A stretch of DNA of 36,021 bases from Planctomycetota bacterium. GTDB lineage: Bacteria > Planctomycetota > MHYJ01 > JACPRB01. The position numbers were made by a program, and so were the translations under genes. The notes beneath the pieces were generated by a model. That model ran no database searches. It was not told the origin of the DNA and saw only the letters and a list, made by a program, of their open reading frames with translations. The stretch spans positions 1-36,021 of the forward strand of contig DATLZA010000063.1 of assembly GCA_035574235.1 (NCBI GenBank). The letters are read 5' to 3'. Positions 14,407 to 21,768 of the stretch are shown here, in pieces (position 1 is the first letter of the stretch; each line of letters begins with the position of its first letter).

Positions 14407-15400
14407 CGTACGTCCGGCGCGTGCCCTTGGAGGGGACCTCGACCGTGTAAGCCTTGCCGGAGGGCTCCACCGCCAGGCGGATCCCCGCCCCCTCGCAGCG
14501 CTCGCCGTCGTTGGCCACGCACTCCGGCGGCGCGTTGTCCCCCGCGCCGGTGGCCACATTGCGGTGCACCTGGAACACGTCCTTCAGGCCCGCCACCGCG
14601 CGGAGCCGCCGGTAGGTCTCGGCGCTGCCCCCTTTGCGCGGACCGTTGTTGATCACCGCCACCGTGGGCGCCGCCGCGGCCAGAAGCGCCGGATGGTTCG
14701 AAATGTCCAGGCCGTGATGCGTCACCTGATAGACATCCACGGCGCCCACCCGGTCGGCGGGACAGACGAGCTTGTGCTCGACGTTCCAGGTCAGATCGCC
14801 GAGATTGAGAAACCGGAATCCCCGGAACTCGAGGACGAATCCGAGGCTCCGGGCGTTGTCGGAGGCGTCCTCCGGTCGCGCCGGATGCTCCGGATTGGCC
14901 GCGCAGGGGCGGACCTGCGGCGCCCCGGGCGGCTCGCCGAGCACCCGTCCGTGCGCGCTCACGATCCGCACCGCGGCGCCCTTGAGCGGGACCTCGTCCC
15001 CGGGCGCCAGCACCACCGACTTTCCCCCCGTCACGCGAAGGTACGCCTCCTTGAGCTTGGGGTCGATGTCCCGCGGGGAGCCTTCGGGAAACCCGTGATC
15101 GTAGAACCGGGCGATCGGAACCCTCCGGGCCAGCTCCTCGAGTCCGCCCCAGTGGTCCACATGCCAATGGCTGACGAGAAAATGATCGATCCGCGACAGT
15201 CCGGCCTCCCGCACCGTCCGCGCGATCCGTTCCGCGTCCCGCTCTCCCGGCCACCCGCAATCCATGAGAAGCGATTCCCCCTCCGGGGTCACGATCAGCG
15301 TCGCGGCGCCCCCCTCGACGTCGATCCAGCGGATCTCCAGCCCCTTCTCCTGGGGAGTCGCCCCGACCAGCCCCAGCGCCAGGATCGCCAGCGTCCTCAT
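14390..15400 (-). CDS. Exported MBL-fold hydrolase (ComEC-type metallo-beta-lactamase domain)
   Basis: 336 aa. Signal peptide at residues 1-15 (MRTLAILALGLVGATPQ), so a periplasmic or lipid-facing enzyme. The metallo-beta-lactamase signature is SHWHVDHWGG (His78, His80, Asp82, His83), preceded by LLMDCGW (45-50) and followed by the second metal-site segments FLNLGDLTW and VTHHGLD, as in the stand-alone ComEC-like hydrolases that act on phosphoesters or nucleic acid. The substrate is unknown. GGGGGAGGAAGG before the ATG is a strong ribosome site. It starts 14 bp after the pyk stop and shares its promoter. The gene end overlaps the convergent cysteine-rich gene by 17 bp. Confidence 0.83.
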   Translation of the reverse strand: MRTLAILALGLVGATPQEKGLEIRWIDVEGGAATLIVTPEGESLLMDCGWPGERDAERIARTVREAGLSRIDHFLVSHWHVDHWGGLEELARRVPIARFYDHGFPEGSPRDIDPKLKEAYLRVTGGKSVVLAPGDEVPLKGAAVRIVSAHGRVLGEPPGAPQVRPCAANPEHPARPEDASDNARSLGFVLEFRGFRFLNLGDLTWNVEHKLVCPADRVGAVDVYQVTHHGLDISNHPALLAAAAPTVAVINNGPRKGGSAETYRRLRAVAGLKDVFQVHRNVATGAGDNAPPECVANDGERCEGAGIRLAVEPSGKAYTVEVPSKGTRRTYATKAR

Positions 15401-15414
15401 GCCTTCCTCCCCCG

Positions 15415-16704
15415 TCACACGGTGGCCACGTGGATCAGGTTCGTCGTCCCGGGACGGGCGAAGGGCCAGCCCGCGGTGACGACCACCGTCGCCCCCTCCG
15501 GAACCCGCCCGCGGATGGACTCGCGAAAGCGGTCCAGGACCGGCGCGTCCTCCGTGAACCACGGCGCGAGAATCGCCTCCACGCCCCACACGAGGGACAG
15601 CCGCCGCCGAACGACGTCCGAATTGGTCAGCACGAGAATCGGAATGCGCGGCCGGTAGCAGGCGATCTTGCGCGCCGTGAAACCCGTGCTCGTCAGGACG
15701 ACCAGGGCGCTGGCGCCGACCCGCTCGGCCAGGCCGCTGGCGGTGTGGGCCAGCGCATCGGCCGCGTCCGGACCCAGCACGTCCCCTCGCGGGGCGACGA
15801 GAGGCTCCGCCTCTTCGAGGATCCTCCGCATGACCCGCACCGCCTCGAGGGGATAGTTCCCGACCGCCGTCTCCTCGCTCAACATCACCGCGTCCGTCCC
15901 GTCGAGCGCCGCGTTGGCCACGTCGGTCGCTTCCGCGCGCGTGGGCTGCGGGCTGTCCACCATGGACCGCAGCATCTGGGTGGCCGTGATCACCATCTTT
16001 CCCTCGCGGTTGGCCATCGCGATCACGCGCTTCTGGACCACGGGGACCCGCTCGATCGGAATCTCCACCCCGAGGTCGCCCCGCGCCACCATGACGCCGT
16101 CGGCCGCGCGCACGATCTCCTCGATTCTCCGGACCGCCTCGGGCTTTTCGATCTTGGCGATCACCGGAAGCCCGCACGCGCGCACCTCGTCGAGATCCGA
16201 GGCGCGGCGCACGAACGACAGCGCGACGAAATCCACTCCCTGCGCCACGCCGAATTCGAGATCCGCCCGGTCCTTGTCCGTGAGGGACGGAATGTCGAGC
16301 TCCGAGGACGGCAGGTTGATGCCCTTGCCCGCCGGGATCTCTCCGCCGACGACGACGCGGCTGCGGCGCGCGTCGATGACCTCGAGCTGCATGAGCCCGT
16401 CGGCCAGAAGGACGGGATCCCCGCGGCGCACCGTCGGCGGAAGATCGATCTCGACGACGTCGCCGGGCCGCCCCCGGACGGGCCGCGACAGCCTCAGTTT
16501 CGGGCCGCAGAGATCCTGCAGGATCCCCACGGGACGATCCCCCGCGAGGCGACGGATGGACTTGATGAGCGCCCCGTGCTGCTCGTGGGTGCCGTGCGAG
16601 AAATTCAGGCGGAAGACGTCCACCCCCGCCTCGATGAGCGCCCGGATCTTGTCGGAGGAGCTCGTCGCGGGGCCGAGGGTGGCAACGACGCGGGTTCGGC
16701 TCAT
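15415..16704 (-). CDS. pyk: Pyruvate kinase
   Basis: 429 aa, somewhat shorter than the usual 460-480 because the C-terminal domain is trimmed. It makes pyruvate and ATP from phosphoenolpyruvate and ADP. Seen: N-terminal TRVVATLGPATSSSDKIRAL, FRLNFSHG (substrate loop), ILQDLCGPKLRL, a compact B domain with LPSSELDIPSLTDKD, the catalytic Lys region VIAKIEKPEA, the metal-binding GVMVARGDLGVEIP, MVITATQMLRSM and DGTDAVMLSEETAVG. The start ATG overlaps the TGA of a 44-aa ORF (ATGA), suggesting translational coupling, since no other ribosome site is obvious. The exported MBL-fold gene follows after 14 bp. Identification is secure. Confidence 0.96.
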   Translation of the reverse strand: MSRTRVVATLGPATSSSDKIRALIEAGVDVFRLNFSHGTHEQHGALIKSIRRLAGDRPVGILQDLCGPKLRLSRPVRGRPGDVVEIDLPPTVRRGDPVLLADGLMQLEVIDARRSRVVVGGEIPAGKGINLPSSELDIPSLTDKDRADLEFGVAQGVDFVALSFVRRASDLDEVRACGLPVIAKIEKPEAVRRIEEIVRAADGVMVARGDLGVEIPIERVPVVQKRVIAMANREGKMVITATQMLRSMVDSPQPTRAEATDVANAALDGTDAVMLSEETAVGNYPLEAVRVMRRILEEAEPLVAPRGDVLGPDAADALAHTASGLAERVGASALVVLTSTGFTARKIACYRPRIPILVLTNSDVVRRRLSLVWGVEAILAPWFTEDAPVLDRFRESIRGRVPEGATVVVTAGWPFARPGTTNLIHVATV

Positions 16705-16835
16705 GGGGATCGGCGAAGGCGGCGCGCCGGACGGGCCCGGAGGCGGCGCCGCAGCGGGATCCGCTTCTCCTCCCGCGGGTTGGCGTAGTCCCACACCGCC
16801 GGACGCTCGGACCGGTGCTCGCGTCTCGGAATCAT
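16701..16835 (-). CDS. 44-aa arginine-rich small ORF overlapping pyk
   Basis: An ATG at 16835 opens a 44-codon frame, MIPRREHRSERPAVWDYANP continuing through REEKRIPL into an Arg-rich tail, whose TGA overlaps the pyk ATG (ATGA at 16704-16701). It begins 10 nt after a TGCTATACT -10 box, exactly where a transcript would start. No family is recognised. The basic tail and the aromatic 'AVWDYANP' patch could bind nucleic acid or a larger protein, or the ORF may serve only to couple ribosomes into pyk. No homology evidence is available here, so it is a candidate based on promoter placement and stop-start overlap. Confidence 0.5.
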   Translation of the reverse strand: MIPRREHRSERPAVWDYANPREEKRIPLRRRLRARPARRLRRSP

Positions 16836-16845
16836 GGGCGCGCGC

Positions 16846-16874
16846 AGTATAGCACCGGGGCCGCGGCAACCCAA
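16846..16874 (-). promoter_or_regulatory. Promoter for the small ORF, pyk and MBL-fold operon
   Basis: Minus strand TTGGGT (16874 to 16869), 17-bp spacer, TATACT (16851 to 16846) with a TGC extension. The small-ORF ATG is 10 nt downstream. It is back-to-back with the oxidoreductase promoter; the two -35 boxes are only 8 bp apart. Confidence 0.6.
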
Positions 16875-16882
16875 CAAAGAGT

Positions 16883-16910
16883 TTGATTTGCCCGACCGCG
16901 CGGATATCTT
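16883..16910 (+). promoter_or_regulatory. Leaderless promoter of the MocA-type oxidoreductase gene
   Basis: TTGATT (16883-16888), 16-bp spacer, TATCTT (16905-16910), then 8 nt to the ATG at 16919. This favours the ATG over an in-frame upstream start at 16883, which would lie in the -35 box. Confidence 0.6.
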
Positions 16911-16918
16911 GGGTGCCC

Positions 16919-18205
16919 ATGAGCCCCCCCTCCGCTCCCCGCCGCCTGCGCGCGGGCATGGTCGGCATGGGCATGATCTTCGAGGAGACCTACCGGCCCC
17001 TCTTCGAAGCCCTGCACGCGTCCGGCCTTTACCGCCGCGACTTCGGAGACGTCGACGTGGAGCTCGCGGCCGTGGCCACCCGCACCGGCGAGCGCGCCCG
17101 GCGCTACAAGGCGCAGGCCCGCGGCCGGGTGGCCGATTTCACCAGCTTCGAAGGGCCGGACGCCGCCGCGCGCCTCGTGGACTCGGACGTCGACTTCGTC
17201 TGCGTGGCCACCCCGGACGACCGGCACTTCGACGTCGCCCGCCGCGCCCTGGCCGCGGGGCGCCACGTGCTCATCGAGAAGCCCTCGGTGCTGCGCCTTC
17301 AGGAACTCGACGCGCTGACCGCCCTGGCCCGCGAGAAGGAAGTCCTGGCCAAGGTCGTCTATCACAAGCTCTGCGACCCGGACCACAAGAAGCTCCGGAC
17401 CCTCGTGGCCGACGGCGAGCTCCGTCACGTCAACAACGGCTACTGCTCCCTTCTGGAACCCAAGAGCATTTCGGGCGGACAGTTCGCCGAATGGATCCGC
17501 GGCCGCAACCCCGGCACCTACGTGGCCGTCCATTACATCAAGCTCATCGACTTCACCTTCGGCGGACGGCTCAAGACCGTCACCTGCGCCGGCCAGCGCG
17601 GCATCGTGGGCCCCCCGGACGGAAACACCTGGGACTCGACGCAGCTTCGTCTCGTCTACGAGTACCCCGACGGCCGCGAGGCGGCTTTCGACATTCACAC
17701 GAGCTGGGTGAACCCCGACAACTTTCCGGGCTACGTCGAACAGGAGGTCCAGTTCCGCTTCGACAACGGCGTCTGGAACGGACACTCGCGCAAGCGGGGC
17801 GTGGAGCTGACGGTCGAGGGACGCACGCCGCAGCCCCTCAAGATCACGCTCAACACCCATTACAACGGCACGTTTCTCGAGCCCTGGGGGGAACGCAGCC
17901 AGCGCGGATACGGGATCGAGGTCCTGCGCCGGTTCGTCGAGGAGGTCGCCTACGTGGAGTACGGCGGCCCCCGCGAGAGCCGCCGGGAACGCCTCGCCCG
18001 CATGCGCGCGCTGGCCTACAACGACCTTTCGGCCGACCGCCAGGTGGTCGCCGCGGTCCATGCCATGGAGGCCCTTCTCGCGCACGCCGCGCGCGGCGAG
18101 CCCGACGGCGTGGTCCGCGTGGAGCGGGACGGACGCCTGAACCTCTATCTGCCGGGCCGCGCGGAGCCCGTCGTGCTCTACGCGCGGCAGGAATCCCCGC
18201 CATGA
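16919..18205 (+). CDS. Gfo/Idh/MocA-family NAD(P)-dependent oxidoreductase
   Basis: 428 aa. The N-terminal Rossmann domain starts with RAGMVGMGMIFEETYRPLF (11-29), has the strand VDFVCVATPDDRHFDVA (about 101-117), and the hallmark EKP motif (VLIEKPSVL, Glu120-Lys121-Pro122), whose Lys takes part in catalysis. The remainder is the alpha/beta dimerisation and substrate domain (for example HYIKLIDFTFGG). Enzymes of this family oxidise or reduce a sugar, inositol or sugar-nucleotide hydroxyl/keto group. The substrate is unknown; the protein is longer than the usual 340-380 aa. The stop overlaps the start of a class III aminotransferase (ATGA), so a keto product could be handed on for amination. 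No sugar-transfer genes are nearby to narrow this down. Confidence 0.88.
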   Translation: MSPPSAPRRLRAGMVGMGMIFEETYRPLFEALHASGLYRRDFGDVDVELAAVATRTGERARRYKAQARGRVADFTSFEGPDAAARLVDSDVDFVCVATPDDRHFDVARRALAAGRHVLIEKPSVLRLQELDALTALAREKEVLAKVVYHKLCDPDHKKLRTLVADGELRHVNNGYCSLLEPKSISGGQFAEWIRGRNPGTYVAVHYIKLIDFTFGGRLKTVTCAGQRGIVGPPDGNTWDSTQLRLVYEYPDGREAAFDIHTSWVNPDNFPGYVEQEVQFRFDNGVWNGHSRKRGVELTVEGRTPQPLKITLNTHYNGTFLEPWGERSQRGYGIEVLRRFVEEVAYVEYGGPRESRRERLARMRALAYNDLSADRQVVAAVHAMEALLAHAARGEPDGVVRVERDGRLNLYLPGRAEPVVLYARQESPP

Positions 18206-19584
18206 CGATCGAGCATCCCGGAGAGCCCCGGTCCAACGACGTGCGCCGCCTCATCGGCGAGCGCGAGCCCAAGGGGTTGCGCACCTACACCCCCACCCAG
18301 CTCGTCATCGCCAAGAGCGCCGGCGTCTTTCATTGGACGCCGGACGGACGCAAGCTCTACGACTTCACGTCGGGAGTGCTCGTGGCCAACCTGGGCCACA
18401 ACCCGGCCGACTGGCACAAGCGCTTCCTGCGCTACATGGGCTGGGCCGACCGGCCCGCCGGAGGAGCGTTCTTCGAAGCGGTGCCGTTGACGGCGTACAA
18501 CGCCATCACCCAGGTCGAGGCCGAGGCGGTGCGGCGCCTCACGGCGTGCCTCCAGGCGCGCCCCGGCGGCCGCCGGCTGGAACAGGTCCTCTGGGCGGCC
18601 TCCGGATCCGAAGCGGTCCAGAAGGCGCTCTGGGCGTCGCTCGCCTTCAACCCTTCCCGCGACCGGATCCTGGCCACGCGCGACGGCTTCCATGGGAAAA
18701 AGGGGCTCGCCGAGGCGGTCACCGGAAACGAAAACGACCGCAACCGCGACCCGCGGGTCCGCTTCATCCGCTTTCCGAAACAGGAGTGCGCCGACCTTTC
18801 CCTGCGCGGGGCGCCCTACGATCCCTCCCCCGTCCTGGCGGAACTGGAGGCGATTCGCGCCGAAGGACGCGGCGTCGCGTGCCTGATCACGGAACCCTAT
18901 CTTGGGGGCGGCGGATCGTACCATCCCCCCAAGAGTTACCTCCAGGCGCTCCAGGACTGGTGCCGACGGAACGACGTGATCTTCATCCTCGACGAGATCC
19001 AGTCCAACTTCGGCCGCACCGGGAAGCTCTTCGCCTTCGAAACCTACGGCCTGGAGCCCGACATCGTGGTCCTCGGAAAGGGGCTCGGAAACGGCGTGCC
19101 CGTCGCCTGCGCGGTGGGACGGGCGGACGTGCTGGGCTCTCTCGGCTACGGAGAAGGCTCCGACACCTACAGCGCCAACCCGCTGGGCTGCGCCGCCGTC
19201 CTGGCGACGCTCGATCTCTACGAGCAGACGGACATCCTCGAACGCGCGCGGCGCGTCTCGCGCGTCCTGGAGGCGGGCCTCGTCGAGCTCAAGAAGACGC
19301 CGCTCATCCGGCACGTGCGGGGCGAGGAGGGCGGAATGGTCTGGGGACTGGAGGCCGCGGAGGCGGCGGGCCGGCCGGCCGCGGAGGTGGCCAACGCGCT
19401 CGTGCTGGCCGCCTACCGGGGCGACGGCCGCGGCCGCGGAGTCCACCTCCTGGGGCCGCTGTCCCAGAAGGTCATCCGGGTGGCGCCTCCCCTGGTCCTC
19501 TCGGAAACGGAAGCCCGCGACGCCCTGGAGGCTCTGACGGCCTGCTTCCGCGAAACCGAGCGCCGCCTCTCCGGAAAACCCTAG
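18202..19584 (+). CDS. Class III pyridoxal-phosphate aminotransferase
   Basis: 460 aa, normal length. Typical features: LYDFTSGVLVANLGHNP near 52-68, the cofactor phosphate-binding WAASGSEAVQKAL (131-143), ILDEIQSNFGRTGK (262-275, Asp264 binding the pyridine nitrogen), and IVVLGKGLGNGVPVA, with Lys293 forming the Schiff base. Class III enzymes move amino groups between omega-amino acids, diamines, acetylornithine or similar donors and a keto acid or aldehyde. Which substrate applies is not visible. It overlaps the oxidoreductase gene by four bases, so the two form one operon and probably a two-step oxidation-transamination route. The stop TAG shares the palindrome CTAG with the stop of the convergent gene. 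Confidence 0.92.
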   Translation: MTIEHPGEPRSNDVRRLIGEREPKGLRTYTPTQLVIAKSAGVFHWTPDGRKLYDFTSGVLVANLGHNPADWHKRFLRYMGWADRPAGGAFFEAVPLTAYNAITQVEAEAVRRLTACLQARPGGRRLEQVLWAASGSEAVQKALWASLAFNPSRDRILATRDGFHGKKGLAEAVTGNENDRNRDPRVRFIRFPKQECADLSLRGAPYDPSPVLAELEAIRAEGRGVACLITEPYLGGGGSYHPPKSYLQALQDWCRRNDVIFILDEIQSNFGRTGKLFAFETYGLEPDIVVLGKGLGNGVPVACAVGRADVLGSLGYGEGSDTYSANPLGCAAVLATLDLYEQTDILERARRVSRVLEAGLVELKKTPLIRHVRGEEGGMVWGLEAAEAAGRPAAEVANALVLAAYRGDGRGRGVHLLGPLSQKVIRVAPPLVLSETEARDALEALTACFRETERRLSGKP

Positions 19585-21632
19585 TCTTTCTTCTTGCGAA
19601 AAAGATCCTTCAGGGACTCGGCCGCCGATTCGATGTCCTTCTTTACGTCCTTGGCGTCCTGGGCGTCCGTCCGGGTCTTCCGGAGCGCCTCCTGCAGGGC
19701 GCCCGTGTCGCCGGTCCGCAGCGCCCGAAGGGATTCCTCCTGAACGGCCTTGAAGTCCCCTTCGAGCGGTACCGCCTTCTCCAGGCCCGCCTTCTTCACG
19801 GAATCCAGCCGCTCCCCGATCCGGTCGATATGGGCCTGAAGCTCCTTGCGGCCCAGCATCTCGAGCCCCTTGCGCGCAATCTCCAGAAAGGGCGCCTGAG
19901 CCTGCACGGACGGGGCGCTCACCGGACCCACGACCGCCGCCCCCACGACCACGGGAAGTTTTTCGCCGTAGGCGTTGATCCCCTGAACGGCCGCCGCGGA
20001 AGTGCGCTCGTCCAGCCCCAGAATCCGCGGGCGGTCCTTCCGCAAGGACACGCGCAGCCGGTCCACGCGCAGGTTCACCGAAGCGTCGATCGCGCCGCCC
20101 GCGACCGCTCCCGTCACGGCCGTCGAGGCGATCCCTTCCTCCACGACCACGGGAAGGCTTTTCTCGTACCACGGCCGGAGCGCCGCAAGCGGAACCGCCG
20201 AGACGCCGAAGTCCACCGACGCCCGCTCGGGCAGGATCGAAAACCGAAAGGCGATCCCCCCGGAAGCGCCCCCGTCCAGCTTGCCCGTCCCCTCAAGCGC
20301 GAGCGGCGCTCCGTTCCAGCCCGGACGGGCCGAAAGCTCCGTCCCCCGCGCGGACAGGTGGGTGATCGCCGGGACCGCGGCGGAACCGGGAGGGGCCGCC
20401 CGGTCGTCGATCTGGAGAGCCACGTTCCGCGCCTCGATCCGCTCGACGCGCACGAGCGGCGCCGAGCGCTCGAATTCCCACCGCCGGGAGGGGTCATAGG
20501 GAAGCCGCGGCCGTTGCTCCGGACGAGCCTTCCGGGCCGCTTCTTTCTCCCGCGCCGCCTTCTCCCGGTATGCGGCGAACCGCCGGAACGCCTCCGCCCA
20601 GTCCGCCTCCCGGCCGCGTTCGGCGAGCCAGGCGACGAATTCCTCCCACGCGGCCCGCTCGCCCGGAGACGCCGCGCCGGAAGGCTTCGCCGCGGGCAGC
20701 TCCGTGACGTTCAGCTTCCCGTCCTCACGGCGCACGACGCGAAACGAGACGTCCTCCACGCGCAGGTCCTCGACGTGAAACCGCCCGCGCAGAAGATCGG
20801 TGAAATGAAGATCGGCGTGGAACCGCCCCACGCGGACCATGTCCCGGCCCGTGTCGGAGGGATCGGGGAGCTGGAAGTCCGTGAACTCGAGGGTCTGGCC
20901 GAAAAACGCGTACCGGATGTCTCCGAACGTGCAGCGCACGCCCAGGGCGCGACTCACGGCCCCGCCGGCAAGATCCCGGATGGCGAACTCCGCATAAAAT
21001 CCCGCCCCGATCGCCAGCGCGGCGCCGAGGAGCGGAACCGCCGCCAGCATGTACGCCCGAAAGGGACGCAGCAGGATAAAACGGGGCTTCCGCTCTTCGA
21101 GTTCCTTGTCCCGACCGGCGAAGATCCAGTGGAGCGCCCGAAACGCCCGGTACTGCATCCCCCGCCGGTACCAGGCCGACTCCCCGATCCACCGGGAAAT
21201 CCGATCCCGGTATCGCCGCACGCAAAGACCCGTCGCCGCCGCCACGAGCGCCGCCGCCGGAAGGGCCATCGCGTACGCCCCCGCCACGACATAGCGGTCA
21301 TAGCCCAGGTAGGCGAGAACCGGCGCCTCCGCCAGCGCCCGCACGACCGACTCCGCGGCCGGAACGCCGCCGCCGAGCATCGTCTCGCCCAGCCGGAAAG
21401 CCGCCGGACCCAGAAGTAATCCCACCGGCTTGAACGCCCCGAACGCGAGAAGGAACATTCCCATGCTGCAGTTGAAAAGCACCGCCAGCCCGAAGAGAAG
21501 CCCCCCGTGCAGGCCGGCCGGCGTGAGCCCGGCAAGCGCGCCGAAAAAAGCGCCCGCGGCGATCTGGCCGGGCGTCAAGTCCGACTTCAGCTGACGAATC
21601 GTCTTTCGGAGGAAGTTGATCAGCCCGAACAT
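19581..21632 (-). CDS. Fusion of a DUF2062/TIGR03546-like membrane domain with a TIGR03545/AsmA-like protein
   Basis: 683 aa from the ATG at 21632, which has GGGGGGAC upstream; further in-frame ATGs exist but lack such a site. Residues 1-150 resemble the small TIGR03546/DUF2062 membrane family (SDLTPGQIAAGAFFGALAGLTP, then several helices). After a basic linker, one further helix (about 191-213) leads into a long periplasmic region resembling TIGR03545 and AsmA-type proteins, with repeated beta segments (VRCTFGDIRYAFFGQTLEFTDFQL; VHVEDLRVEDVSF-like) and a helical, Lys/Glu-rich tail. These two families are usually separate neighbouring genes; here they are one chain. AsmA-like proteins bridge the envelope and may move phospholipid to the outer membrane; that role is inferred. 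Confidence 0.75.
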   Translation of the reverse strand: MFGLINFLRKTIRQLKSDLTPGQIAAGAFFGALAGLTPAGLHGGLLFGLAVLFNCSMGMFLLAFGAFKPVGLLLGPAAFRLGETMLGGGVPAAESVVRALAEAPVLAYLGYDRYVVAGAYAMALPAAALVAAATGLCVRRYRDRISRWIGESAWYRRGMQYRAFRALHWIFAGRDKELEERKPRFILLRPFRAYMLAAVPLLGAALAIGAGFYAEFAIRDLAGGAVSRALGVRCTFGDIRYAFFGQTLEFTDFQLPDPSDTGRDMVRVGRFHADLHFTDLLRGRFHVEDLRVEDVSFRVVRREDGKLNVTELPAAKPSGAASPGERAAWEEFVAWLAERGREADWAEAFRRFAAYREKAAREKEAARKARPEQRPRLPYDPSRRWEFERSAPLVRVERIEARNVALQIDDRAAPPGSAAVPAITHLSARGTELSARPGWNGAPLALEGTGKLDGGASGGIAFRFSILPERASVDFGVSAVPLAALRPWYEKSLPVVVEEGIASTAVTGAVAGGAIDASVNLRVDRLRVSLRKDRPRILGLDERTSAAAVQGINAYGEKLPVVVGAAVVGPVSAPSVQAQAPFLEIARKGLEMLGRKELQAHIDRIGERLDSVKKAGLEKAVPLEGDFKAVQEESLRALRTGDTGALQEALRKTRTDAQDAKDVKKDIESAAESLKDLFRKKKD

Positions 21633-21669
21633 GTCCCGTCCCCCCTTCCCGCCCATGAGGCGGCCGGCC

Positions 21670-21675
21670 AGCATA
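21670..21675 (-). promoter_or_regulatory. Possible -10 box (TATGCT) of the DUF2062/AsmA-like gene
   Basis: TATGCT reads on the minus strand from 21675 to 21670, about 37 nt before the preferred ATG at 21632, leaving room for the GGGGGGAC ribosome site. I see no convincing -35 box, so this is tentative. Confidence 0.35.
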
Positions 21676-21732
21676 CCACGACCTCCGACTCCGCCGGTAG
21701 AAATCCCGGGATCCGGGGGAACAGGCTCAGGC

Positions 21733-21761
21733 TTGGCCCGCGGCGGGGTCGAAAGTAGAAT
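21733..21761 (+). promoter_or_regulatory. Leaderless promoter of the first halogenase-type flavoprotein gene
   Basis: TTGGCC (21733-21738), 17-bp spacer, TAGAAT (21756-21761), then 7 nt to the ATG at 21769. This fixes the start at 21769 rather than upstream in-frame codons. Confidence 0.62.
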
Positions 21762-21768
21762 CGGCCCC

